A stretch of 64,000 nt of DNA. Origin: Sarcocystis neurona (Eukaryota; Apicomplexa; Conoidasida; Eucoccidiorida; Sarcocystidae). The position numbers and the translations under genes were made by a program. This document shows, in pieces, positions 35,226 through 49,300 of this stretch. Every line of letters begins with the position of its first letter. The first letter of the stretch is position 1. The stretch is from NCBI GenBank assembly GCA_000727475.1, contig KL647322.1, forward strand, positions 232,581 to 296,580, read 5' to 3'. Below the pieces are notes generated by a model. That model saw only the letters and a list, made by a program, of their open reading frames with translations. It was not told where the DNA came from and made no database searches.

Positions 35226-35655
35226 GAGCGCAACGAGAGAGATAGGAGAGGTATATGTAGGACAATAGGTATACACACAGACATATTAATATATACATAT
35301 AGAAAGAGATATGGGTTACAATATAGAGACGGAGATATGCACCAAGATAGAGATAGAGAGGAAGAGATAGAGAGGTCCATAGACAGATAAGCAGACAGAT
35401 ATATATACATCTGTCTGCATATATATATATATATGTATATAAAGAGAGACAGGAGAGACGGAGACAGGAGAGACAGAGACAGGAAAGAGAGACAGATGGA
35501 TCAGTAGCTCGATACGCAGAGAAACACGTACATATACGTAGGTCAACAGAGCGGTTTGAACAGACTTGTAGAAGGACCCTTATATTATAGAAAGGATGAC
35601 AGAAGGAATCACAAAGGCAGGTCTACAGGTAAAGAAGGAAGTTTCTTGATATTAC

Positions 35656-35763
35656 CAGGTCGGGCATGGGGAAGAGATTCAAACTTTCATCGCGGTGCTT
35701 CAGCAGACGGTGATCAGCAACTGACGGACATAAATGGGCCTGTCCCACGACCGTATTATATAG
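35656..35763 (-). CDS. POLE2-like exon (QAHLCP...PMPDL)
   Basis: 36 codons between TTTGTTGCAG and donor [28 protein letters not shown] matches the VKTILSQGHLTPLPL region, and NLFPMPDL matches VYPVPDL just before the LVIADKYDPF block, which is not found in the window. Confidence 0.65.
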
Positions 35764-38700
35764 CTGCAACAAACACACACGTGATCCAGAAACATACACA
35801 TATATATATGCGTGTAGATGTATGCACCTATTCCTATATACAAATATATATCTGTACATATCAGCTGCAGGTAACACATATGTGTATATATACAGGAGTA
35901 TACACATGTATATCCGTATCAGGCAGAAGGATCACATATACATATATACTTATGTATAAATTGCAAAGTACGTACACACATACGTATATGTGTATGGACT
36001 GCAAGATACACAGCAGTGTAACACACACCTGCACATACATTTCCTACCATATAAATATATACAGCTTTAGAGAGGAGACGACGCATGGTGATACACGTGT
36101 GTGTATACATATACGTATACATATATATATACATGTGTGTATAGGTCTGAGGTGGAAGAAGGAGATACATATATATATATATATATATACTGCAAGGTAG
36201 GTACACCAATACATAGATATGTGGTCTGCAAGAAGACACACTAGTGTGACACATATCTCCATATACATTTGCTGCTATACATATATAGATATATATGTAT
36301 ATAGTCTCGGAGAGGAGACGACGCATAGTAACACATATGTGTGTATGTATATATATGTGTATATATATGTATATACGTATCACGTGGAAGATGGATCAGA
36401 CACACGCATGCGCGTGTATATCCTGCAAGGCACGTACACCGATACTTACATATATGTATGGGTCTCAGGAGATAGAGTCAAAGCCACACAGTGGCACATG
36501 TTTAGATACATTTCCACACATATTTGCATGTGTAGCCACATTAATACACGGATATCAATTTCGACACATTTGTACATGCATGGGTCGAGGAGAAGGCGGC
36601 TGCTTTTGCTGCTGCCGACAAATAAGTGGGTCGAAATACACATGAACCACCCTAGAGACATCTCAAGAAGACGCCGTCTCTGCCCACCTCCACATACGCA
36701 GACCCATACATATACATGCAGAGGGAGAGAGCGGGAGAGGAAGAGAAATTTGCCCTCCTGAACAGAGGAACAACTTCTCCGTATATATGCCTCTCCACCT
36801 CCACCTACGTAGACCCACACATGCATATGTGTACACACATATGTGCAGAGAGAGAAGGACAGACAGCAACACGCTTTCTTGGACGAAGAAGCTCCGCCTC
36901 CATATGCGTCTCTTCCCGGCTTCGTCTACACACAGCCACCACATATACACAAACACGGAGAAAAAGAAGAGGAGACTCGCTTTCCTGAAGAGAGAAATTC
37001 GGTCTCCACGTGTGTCTCTCTGGCCCTCTATCTACACACCTCCACAATGTGTGTGCATGCAGAGATAGAGACGGCGAGACGGAGACGAGACAGGAAGCTG
37101 CTTCTCTGAAGCGGTGTCTCCGCATGCACGTGTGTGCATGTGTGGTGTCTGCAGAAAGTAGGTGGAGGTGCCGCAGACGTTGGGGTGCCTGCCTTTTCAA
37201 GAAAGAAGCCTTTTGCCTGCGCAGACGAAGTATCTGTTTTCTTGGCGACGCGCCAGCTTTCTCTACACGAACAGAGTGCCACACTTCTCCTTCTAGCTCG
37301 CCAGCTGCGCGCATGCAATTTAGTCAACGCAGCTAGCTGCACACGTATATGTACCTCAAGGACGAACGGGACGTTCTGCCTCCATATACGGATACAAGCA
37401 CATGCACACACATGCACGCATATTCACGTATACAACAGATCCCACCTTAAGACACAGGCATAAGTAAATACTTATTATATACGTACACATCTATACATAC
37501 ACATATACAGCTATGCAGACACATATACATCTTCATATATGCGTGTGTCCATATATACTTCAATACATATATATACACACATACGTACATACATACACAT
37601 ATATATAGCTACACACATATACATACATATACATATATGGGTATGTATGTTTTACCTCGAAATACACACCTAGGAAGAGGGAGAATTCCCCATTTTGAAC
37701 AGCAGATAAACTTCTCAGAAGAAACCCTGGCCGGTGTGTACGGCGTCCGCACTTTCTCGTCCTAATGCTGGCATCTCTTCACCACACCTTCACCACACTG
37801 ACGCACGTACTTAACCGCCACAGGCTGTTTCACGCTCGTGCGTTGGCCACCGAAGAAGTCAAGGGCCTACCCAACCACTTCGAAGAAACGAATTTTCTCT
37901 CCTCTGTAGACACGTGGTCCCCGCATGCAAGTGCGTGCGCATGCCGAGAAACTCCACAAAAAGTGAATAAACAAACACCCAACCGAGTGTGTTGGCAGCT
38001 ACACGTATATAGGCAAACTTCCAGTCAGACGTCCACACATATATACGTATACATACACGTATATGAAGACTACTCTGTAGCTCGCTTTCTCTGACTGTCT
38101 ACACACACAGCTATGTGAGGATAGTTGAGCAATATACACATGTGTATATACAGAGAGATAGATAGATCGATGGGTAGGCAAAAATCCACACATATGTGTG
38201 TGTAGAGGTTATCCTCCGTAGAAAGAGATCAACACGTCGTATTTTTCGAGGAGACTTCGCGTGAAGTTGTGTGGGGAACTGCTGGCAGCTCGACGAATAG
38301 AAAGGTGTGTGGCGCTACGGAGGGCAGAGAAGCTGCTACAACTTCGTCCATTTGCATGTAGAGCCAGCAACAGATATACACCCACGTATATGAGCAGCGG
38401 TTTTCCCCGCTATGTTTTCTTATGTCTCCTGGGGCGGTCGGGGCGGTCCCTGGGCAGGTGTCTCCTCCGTCCATCCCTCTATCTGTCTCTGTGCGTGTCT
38501 CCGTGTCTCCCTTTCTGCTTCTGGCCGTCTCCCCCCCTCTCTGGCGCGTCTCTCTATACAGATAGATGGGTAGGTCTACACACATCTATATATGCACATA
38601 CATATATATATATAATTGTGGGGGGTGGGGAGAGGGTGTAGAAGGGGGTATGGAGACGCACAATAGCGGCAATGTGTGTGTCCAGCGAAGAAGTCTTCTC

Positions 38701-41700
38701 CCAGTTTCCCTCCTGTGCAGTTTCCCCTTTTTTGTCTCCTTGCTGTTGTCGCATCTCTTCTTCCTCGCCTCTTTTGTCCACTTCGTCTCCATTCCCGGCG
38801 AAGATCGCGTCCCGCGAAAGAGACTTAAATATGTCGTGACTAAAAAATAGCATCGAAGAAGTAAAATGTCGGATCCTGCAGCAAAATCAGCACCGATTTA
38901 CCCACAACAGCAACTGCTATACACGTATACAGAGAGACACAGACAGAGAGGAAGAGAGAGATAGAGAGAGAGAAATACACATATATATATACGTGTATGT
39001 ATACATATGTGGATGTGTGTATATATATATATATGTATATATATGCATGTATATATATGTATATATCTATATATATATGTATATGTTTGTATATATATGT
39101 ATATATATATATGCCTATGTATGTATGTATATCTGTACATCTGTATATACGTATATACGCATATATATATATATATATATGTATATAGATATACGTGCAT
39201 ATATATGCATGTACAGACATATAGACACATAGAGAGATGGAGTCTTGAAGGGTGTTTGCAAAAATAGAAGAAGAGAGGGTAGAAGAACGTGAAAAGGGAA
39301 GATAAGAAAACAGACGTAAGAGACAGGGAGACACGGAGACGGAGACAGGGAGACAGGGAGAGAAGTCTTCAAAGAGGGGGGTTACGCAGACAGAGAGATA
39401 CGGAGGAAGGTTGGGAAACACAGAGGAAAAGATGGAAAGGACAGGGAAATTGGGATATACAGATAGGGAAAATGATAGACACGTAGGCAGCCATATACGT
39501 AGACATACACAAACATACATACATACACCGATATATAGAGAGACGGGCATATATATATATGTATATGGAGACGGAGCGAGAGAGGGATATGCAGAGGTTA
39601 GCAGGAATACCGATACAAGCATATATGTATATAGAGGCAAGGAAGAGATGAATATATAATCAACTGCGTGAAGACATATATATGTGTGGGTAGAGACATG
39701 TATAGACGCAAAGAGACAGACGGAGACATATAAAGATATCTATGTGCATGCAAGGGTGATTAAAACAGGCACGCTGATAGACACACGCATGCATGCAGAA
39801 AGAGGGACAGAGACATACATACATGCATGGATAGAATAGGCACCTACACAGAGAGAGATATAGACCCAGGAGACATGATATATTAGACAAGAGCAGAGAC
39901 AAATATACAGACATTTGTTGCATGGAGTCCAATATTTGACCAAAACCAGAAAGGGCGAAAAAGACAGGGAGACACACAGACTTGAATTCTACACATACGC
40001 ATTGATATATACATACACAGACAAACGTCATTGGCTACATACTTACATACATACATATCCCTACATATATATATGCTTATATAGATATATACAGACAAAC
40101 GTCGCTGGCTATGTATTTAGAGACATACACACATATGCCTACATATATATATATGCACGCAGACACGAGCCTTTGGCTGTATATCTAGAGAGACACACAC
40201 ATAGTGATATACACACATATATGTAAATGGTAGACAGAGAAAGGTAGGAAGTTATGCAGGTGAAGTGGAGATGCCAAGTGAATAGACGTACGTAGACATA
40301 ACAGGGAGACACGCAGAGAAGGGGAGACGGAGACACCTGCTGAGGAGAGACGGAGACATGCAGAGAAGGGGAGACGGAGACACGCAGAGAAGGGGAGACG
40401 GGAAGGCGACCGGTGAGTGTGGGGTGGAGACAGGAGGCCAGCAGGTGGAGAGAAGCAGCACGTCTTACAGAGAGACGGAGACACACGAACGTCGCGGTGC
40501 GCCCCCGTCAGTTGCTGCTAATAATGACCGGGTAGGGGGAGACGGAGGGACGGAGACACGAAAGTGGCACAGCATGCATGCACACACAAAACGAGACACA
40601 AATATTGGCCACAAACCCAAGACATATCCAGACATACATATATCAATATCCCCGTGTACTTCTACATATATATATACTGCTGTATGTGCACATATATATA
40701 CATACTGTGGATATCCTGGTGTACGTGTACGTGCATATAAATATATATTATATATATTATATTATATTTATATAATATTATATGTATATTATGTATATAT
40801 ATTGTACATATTATAAATATATATATTATATATAATATCACATATATAATATATACATTACATATATATGGACATCCTGGTGTATTGGGACCTATATAGA
40901 TGTATATGTATATATGTAGAGAGAGACAGATAGATAGATATAGATAGATAGACATGTTTATGTATGTGTGCACGTATATATATGCACACGTGTATATATA
41001 TATATAAATATTTATACATACGTTTGTATAGGTACATGTGTGTGTATGTGTATTTCTATATTTGTACACATGTATATGAAGAAATAGAGAAGAAGTTGGG
41101 GACACAGAGAGACGGAGAAGGAGAGGGAAATTAAAAGAATTGGGGGGAGGACAGGAAAGGAGAAGCGATGAGAGAGTCACCTGCAGGGACTCGTAGAGAA
41201 GAAAATTTTCCCTTTGCATGCGGGGACGGCTGCTTCTGCGCGCTGCTGAAAATTTGCTGTTAGCGGCGGCGTCAGAGGCAGCCGTGGAAGACTCTCTACA
41301 ACAAACAGCAACAGCACCAGCAACGGGGAGGGCAGCACCAGCAGCAGTCGTGAAACCAGCATCACGAGCAACAGCAGCAAAAAAAGAACAGTAGCGGCAG
41401 CAGTGTCAGCAGCAGCAGCGATGGGAGAAGCTGCAGGAGAAGTGAGAGAAGCAGCAGCGGCGAAGGGACCAGGAACAATAGCGGTGGGACCAGCGACAGC
41501 AGCGGCAGTAGCAAAAGCAGCAGGAACAGCAGCAGTGGGAGCAGCAGCCGAAGCAGCAATCGTCAACGGAGGGGAGGAGCAGCAGCTGCAGCACTGTGAA
41601 CAGCAGCAACTGCAACAGTGCCACAAGCCATGAAAGCAGCAGCGGGTGGGGGGGTAGGCGCACCAGCAACGGCGCCAGTTACGGCGCTGCTACGAGGAGG

Positions 41701-43339
41701 AGCAGCAGGAGAGGAGGATAAACCGCAACTGCAGTAGCTCGCCGAAAGACGCAGCAGCAGCGGAGGCAGCGACGACAGCAACGGCAGGAGCAGTGGCAGC
41801 CCTAGTGGCAGCAGCAGAAGCGGAAAGAAGGAGCGACAGCAGCAGCAGCAGCACCGGCAGCAGCAGCAGGAAGAGTCGGAGCAGAGCAGCAGGAGCAGCA
41901 GGAAGTCCGCAGAGCCACCAGAAGCAGCAAGGGAGCGAGTAACAGCAGCGGTCGCAGGCAAAGCAGCAACGTCGCACTAGCGTAGCTAGATACTACCAGC
42001 AGCAACAGAAACAGCAGCAACAGAAAGAGCAGCGGCAGCAACAGAAGCAGGGGTAACAGAAGCAGCAGCGAGAGACCCGCCAGCAGCAGCGGCAGCAACA
42101 GAAGAAGCAGCAGCAGCAACAGCAACAGAAGCAGCAGCGGCAGCAGCAGGCGTGCGAGAGGGAAGAGCAGGTCGGGCCGTCGACTCGCACACGCACACAC
42201 ATTCATCAGAAACACACGCACACATGCGTATACACCTATACATATACACTTATATTCGTACGCATATGTATAGAGCACCATGTATAGAGGGACAGATATA
42301 CACACAGATATACATAGAGAAGGGGAGAGGAAGAGGAAGGTGGAAACCTCCACATATGTGTATATATATGTAGGCGCTTGTGTGACAGCTTATATGAATA
42401 TATATCGCTTTAGCGAAAGAAGTGGGCGTGTATATTGAGACGAATAGATGGCTGATATCAGATGAGTTAGAGACAACACGCCGCTACGCGCTTCCCATAC
42501 GTACACCCCCCCTGCATACTATTTTTGCTTGCATGCCCATCTGCTGCCACCATACATATATATATGTAGTTAGATACGTATTGCTACGTAGATGGACATT
42601 TACATAGAAAGAAGTCTCTCCTCTACATGTGTACCTCATTATACACACAAACACATACATATATATAGATATATATACGTACGGGTGTCTCTCTCTGTGT
42701 ATATATGTATATGTGTATATGTGTATGTGTTTGCGAATACGTATATATATGGATATGTATGTGTGCATGTATAGTAGTGGAATTCTTCGTACGTAACTTT
42801 CGGTGAATTATCAGAGGAGACACGCATGCTTTTTTTTTCGATATCTTCTTCTGACCCTCTGTGGAAGAATGACACTCATACAAATATATATAAATACATG
42901 CACATACATATATATAGAAAGGGAACTGCAAAGGGAAAGGGGAAGAGAAACGGGAGGAGAGGAAGAGACCCATAATACACAAATATATATATAAAGAGAG
43001 AGAGATAGAAACTACATGCATATATCTATATATATATTTATATAGAGAGAGAGACAGTATACGCATGCATATATATATATATATTTATAAAGAGAGCGAG
43101 ACAGTATACGCAAATATATATATATATACATACATATATATATTCATATATACAGAGAGAGACAGTATACGCATATATCCATATATAGAGAGAGAGACAG
43201 AGACAGAGAATACGTATATATCCATACATATATGTATATTTATGTATATATAGAGAGAGACACTATACTCATATATGTATATATATATATATTTATATAT
43301 ATTTATATATACAGAGACAGTATACGCATATATCCATAC

Positions 43340-43374
<35 letters not shown>

Positions 43375-46300
43375 CAGTATATGCATATATCCATATATAT
43401 ATATATTTATATATAGACAGAGAGTATACGCATATATCCATATATATATATATATTTATATATAGAGAGACAGAGACAGAGAGAGAATACGTATATATGC
43501 ATGTATACATGTGTAGAGAGAGAGACCGAAAGCGAGACCACATGCACATACACATATATATATGCATGTATATGTGTATATGTATATGTATTTATGTAGC
43601 TTGTCTGTGGCGAGGGTCCACTTTGCTGAAGGGCGTGTTTTCCGCATATTTGGTGGTGGAGATTCGATGAAGGTCGGGTCGAAATGAAGAAGAAATGCGA
43701 AGGTGGGGTCTCCTCGACTTGCCTTTGATAAAGGAAGGATCGGTGGGTCCTGGGACGAAGACGAAGCAGCAGCCTGCAGCGCAGCAACGCACAGTCGAAA
43801 ACAGCCGCAGCTTCTTCGCAGCAGCAGCAGCTCCGGTGACGGCCAATTTCGCTTCCCTTCACACGCCGAGATGCTCCCCCACCCCACCACATGTACCCAT
43901 CTGCTGACTTTCTGATCTATTCATAGAAATCTCCATCTACACATATACATCGATATTCATATATATATACATATACATATATATATGTATATATAAACAC
44001 ATGCATACATACATAAGGGGTCAATATACAAGATATTCCGACGCATGCACATATACATATATATATGTATATCAGTATAACGTATAACACATCTGTTTAT
44101 ATGCGTATATATATATATATAGAAACAGAGAGAGGGAGAAAGTGCAATATAAGGTGTGTACTACACTTGTGCGCATGCGTATACATATAGACGTCTATAT
44201 ATGGTAATATAATGTACAATACATATACTTAACATATATACATATATACGAGTATAGTACACAGTACGTTTGTATGTATACTTATATATATGCATATGTA
44301 TATATGTATATGTGTGTAAGGATAATATACGATACATGTGTATAGGTGTGCCTTGTCCCCAGTATGCATATATATGTATGTATATGTGTTGGAGGGGCAC
44401 TGGAAATCCTGCAGAATTTCGGTGAGGAAAGGTCATATATAGACAGAGAGACACGTAGGTGGAGAGACACGAATTAAAGACAGAAACGGAGAAAAGGAGA
44501 CCGGAAGAGAAAAAGGGAGACGGAGAATAAGTGAACAACGGATAAGGGAAGAGAGGACAATGCCGCTCTAGGCAGCTGCTTGAAAAAGTGGGGAGAGCAA
44601 GATATTGCGCTGTGCGTAGAAGGACAGCAGCTTCTCTCCGTGTTCTGCTGAGCAGCAGCAAAGCAAATTCAGAGAGATGGACGCCACAGCAACAGCAGCA
44701 GTGAAACCGCAGCAGCACAAGCAGCGACAGCAGCAGCAGGAACAGCAGCAGCGCGCAGTGCGCGTGAACCGACCAGAGCAACACGTACAAACAGCACCGT
44801 GGGGGGCAGCAGCCGCCCAGCGTTAACAGCAGCAGTGGCCGCAACACGTCAGGAGCAGCAGCAGCAACAGCGATAAGCGCAGCAGCAACAGGAAGTGCAG
44901 CAGGCAGATAGAAGAGCGGCAGCAACAGAAAGGGCAACACCCGCAGCGAGAAGAGCAGTAATAAGACGACCGACAGCAGCTGTACCACTAGGCGTCACAA
45001 GTCGCAGCTGCAGCTGCAGCACAAACAGCAGCAGCAGCAGCAACACTCCTGAGACGCGCTACAGCCGTACCAGCAGCAGCAGCGGTCAGCAGCAGCACCA
45101 GCAGCTGTACCAGCAGCGGGAAGGCAGCGGCAGTTTATGCGTGGGGAACTTACGAGCAAGAAGTACGGGAAATTTGTTGGTGAGTAGCGACAGCAAGGCG
45201 TCGAAGCCACTGCTGTAGCCTTCTTCGGCTGTACATACACCGGAAGCGAAGCCACCAAGAAAGACGAAGCCTGACGGAAGTGGGCGTTGGTCAATGAACC
45301 CTGCGGAGCAATGCGCAGGCAGAGACATAACTGCCTCATGCAGCAGGGACTGCAGCGCGGCCGATAAATCGAGAAACGCAGCAGCAGGAAGCGTTCAATG
45401 CAAGCAGCTGCCCTTTGACAGTACGCGTGTGCCAGCGCGATGCAGCAGAGAGGAGCCGCAGCAGCAGCAGCAGCAGCACGTGTGTGAACAAGAGGTTGCG
45501 CACCTACGCATACCCACTATGTTTCTCTCTTCGTATACAATTCTAAGCACCTCTCTGACCTTTCGATGTCCTTTCTTTTTCTCTTGTTCTCTCTTTGCCT
45601 TTCTCTCTGCTTCCCGTTTTCTCTGGCTAGTCACCATCCGCAGCTTCTTTGTGTGATGCCGCATGCACAGACCCCACACACACAGCAACATATTCGGCCG
45701 GGATGCAGCTACCGCCTCTCCGCAGACGCCTACAGACCGACTTCTCCGGTCAACGTCACCCCATCCTTAGACAGGACATGCCCTCCCACCTGCATGCAGC
45801 TGCGTAGGTGCTGCTGCTGCTGCTGCATGCGCGGCCCTGCTGCTGCTGCATGTGCGGCACTGTTGTTGCTGCTGCACGTGGGGCACTGCCGCTGCTGCTG
45901 CATGTCCGGCACTCCTGCTGCTGCTGCATGCACAGCGGCTGGTGTCCCTCTGTTTCTTTTTCTCTGTGACGTCGGCAGTGGGCGCGCATCAGTCTCCCGA
46001 GGGGGAGGCCTGTCGCTTTCTCCTCGCATGCATGTGCGCTGGCTCACCTGTGAAGAGTTTATCAAGAATTACTAAGTCCTGGGGGTCGTCAAAGTGGCAC
46101 TGGCTAATTATCACCCACGCCAGGGCTTCAACGTTTTCTGCTGTTGCTGCTGCTATCAAATCAGTCAGCTCAGCCTCAGAAACAGCAGCAGCGGCAGCAG
46201 AACCACTTCCTCCCGTGGTTCCTGCTGCTGTTGCTGCTGTTGCTGCCCTTCCCTGTCCTCCTGGTCCTGCGTCTGCTGCTGTCCCCTGCCTTTCTGCTGT

Positions 46301-49300
46301 TGCCACTGTCTTGGGGAGTTCTGCCGCATGTACGAGGTCGTCGCTGCTGCTGCCGTCTCTTCTCCTCCTGGTCTTGCTGTTGAAGAAGAGCTGCAGCAGC
46401 TGCAAGCTTCCTTCCCCCACCTGCAGCAGCGTCCTCATCCTTTCTACGTCTCGCTCTCTTTCCTCTTCTATTTTCTCCCACTCCTCGAGCGCGTCCAGTT
46501 CCCTCAGCGACAACATCCCTCCGAACATTGCGCTACCCTGCTGCCGCAGTATAAACGCCTCTCGCTCTGCGTCACAGCAACAGCAACAGCAGGAGAAGAG
46601 CAAGTGCAACAGCAGCAGCAATAGCAGCAGCAACAACGGCTGCAACAGTAACGGTAGTGGGGACAGCAGTGCAACAGCAGCAGCAACAGCAACAGCAGCA
46701 GCAACAGCTACAGTAGTAATGGCAGTGCGAGCAGCAGTGCAACAGCAGCAGCAACAGCAATGGCAGCAGCAGCAACAGCTACAGTAGTAACAGCAGTGGG
46801 GGCAGAAGTGCAACAGCAGCAGCAGCAGCAGTAATAGCAGCAGTGCTGGAGTTGCGGCAGCAGCTGCAGCCAGAGCTACACCAGCAATTTCAACAACGCC
46901 AAGAAAAACAGCGGCATCTGTGAGGGATAGCAGCACCAGAACAGCGGGAGCAATGCCAGGTATTCACAGGCGCAGCACCTTCAAGAGGAAGATTAGGAGG
47001 AGCAGCAGGGACACCAAGAGCCAGAGCTGCAGCAACCATAGCAACAGCGACAGCAGCAGAAAGAGAGCAAGAAGCGCGGGAACAGCAGCAAAAAGCAACG
47101 GCAGTTGTCGTGGTCGCATAAACAAGAGAAGCAGAAGCAGCAGCAGAAGACGAAGCACTGAAGCCGAGGCTCTGGCGGCAGCAGCAGCAGCAGGAAGAAG
47201 AGGCGGAGCAGGCCCACCAGCAGCAGCAGAAGAGGAAAAAGAACAGCAGCAGGCGCCTCACAAGCAGCAACCGCAGGAAGAACAGGAGCTGCAGCACGTC
47301 CACATGGTAGCAGCAACCAGTGGTCGCAAGGGGTGCACACGAGCAGACGCAGCAGCCACCGCCTCCGGCAACGGCAGCGAGAGCCGCCGCAGAAAAGCGT
47401 CAACGGCGGAAGCAACGGGGATCGCAGCAGCACCGGAAAGAGCAGCAGCCGCAGCAGCAGAATGGTCACAGGGAGCAGCCACCCAGGGGGGCTCGTAGCA
47501 GCAGCGGAGAGAGCAGTAGCCACAGCAGCAGGGAGAGCAACAGCCGCAGCAGCAGACCGTCCACGGGCGGCAGCAGCACCAACAGGAAGGGGAAGAGCTG
47601 CGATACAAGAACCGACAGGAGTGGCAGCTGAAGCAGCAGGGCGAGCAGCACCAAGACACCGCAGCAGCCACACCCCCCTTCTATTTATCCTCCGTAAATA
47701 TACGGGCATACATATACAGACACATATACACACATATACATACATATATGTAGGGAAAGAGACAGAAGACAGGGAGAGATTGGCCTGAACAGGTAAAGTG
47801 AGAAACTCAGAGCTCGCAGGCAAATTTATCTCTGCTGCCTTTCCTCGTAACGGCTCAGCCAACGTCCTGGTCTCCTATTTGCTCTCCCCCACATACTGTT
47901 GTTTCCTGCCCAACTTTGACCATGCAACGAAGAATCTCCTACGTACTTTTCTACCTTTCCGTCGGTGTGTTTGCATGCGAGGGGCAAAGGCACGTCCGCA
48001 TGCGCCTCACAAGTGACACACGCGCATGCAGTTGTGGGCGTGTAGATACATATAGCCTGCCCGCGTGGGAAGTATGTGAAGCGACGCTGGATCCTGCAGG
48101 GCCTCCACATCAGTTTATTTGCCTCTGTATGAAGTGAGGGAAAGGGGAACTGCCACTCTTACGCGCAGACAGTCGATTTTGCTGCGTGCACCTGTGATGT
48201 CTACAAGTGGCGGCGGGCCGCATGCGTGTGTCTCTTCCCATCCTCGTGTATGCGTGTGTGCCTGCTGGCGAAGGAGGGCGTGGTGGCCCGGCGCTGGTCG
48301 CTGCGTCTGTGTCAAGAAGAAGCGCGTGGAGCTCTTCTGTGGGAAGGGAGGGGTGGAGAGAAAGTCCGTCTACCAGGAAGAGGCTCCGAAGGGCGCGGCA
48401 GCTGGTGCTGCTGCTCGGCTGCTGAGGAGGCTCGTTTGAGGGAGAGGCGGTCTGCTGCCGGCCAGCGGGGAGGGTGTGCAGCAGCCGAGACGTGGAAGAG
48501 GCCGTCTTCGTGAAAGCAGCCGTCGAGCAGCAGCGTGTGGCCCTCCAGGAAGAACGCCTCCTCAAGAAGACACTGCACACCCGGCGGCAGCAGCAGAGAC
48601 AGAGACACGCAGACCGGAGACAGCAGGTTCGTGTCTGCTGCGTTCCCGCGGCTTCGCGGGGGGTACGTACGCCCCGGCAACGGCGGGGACGCACTTGGAG
48701 GGCGCGTGGGCCCGTGGTGGCTGCTGCTGCGCGCGGNNNNNNNNNNNNNNNNNNNNNNNNNNNNNNNNNNNNNNNNNNNNNNNNNNNNNNNNNNNNNNNN
48801 NNNNNNNNNNNNNNNNNNNNNNNNNNNNNNNNNNNNNNNNNNNNNNNNNNNNNNNNNNNNNNNNNNNNNNNNNNNNNNNNNNNNNNNNNNNNNNNNNNNN
48901 NNNNNNNNNNNNNNNNNNNNNNNNNNNNNNNNNNNNNNNNNNNNNNNNNNNNNNNNNNNNNNNNNNNNNNNNNNNNNNNNNNNNNNNNNNNNNNNNNNNN
49001 NNNNNNNNNNNNNNNNNNNNNNNNNNNNNNNNNNNNNNNNNNNNNNNNNNNNNNNNNNNNNNNNNNNNNNNNNNNNNNNNNNNNNNNNNNNNNNNNNNNN
49101 NNNNNNNNNNNNNNNNNNNNNNNNNNNNNNNNNNNNNNNNNNNNNNNNNNNNNNNNNNNNNNNNNNNNNNNNNNNNNNNNNNNNNNNNNNNNNNNNNNNN
49201 NNNNNNNNNNNNNNNNNNNNNNNNNNNNNNNNNNNNNNNNNNNNNNNNNNNNNNNNNNNNCAGGAGACGGGGAGACACACAGAGAGAGAGGCACAGAGAG

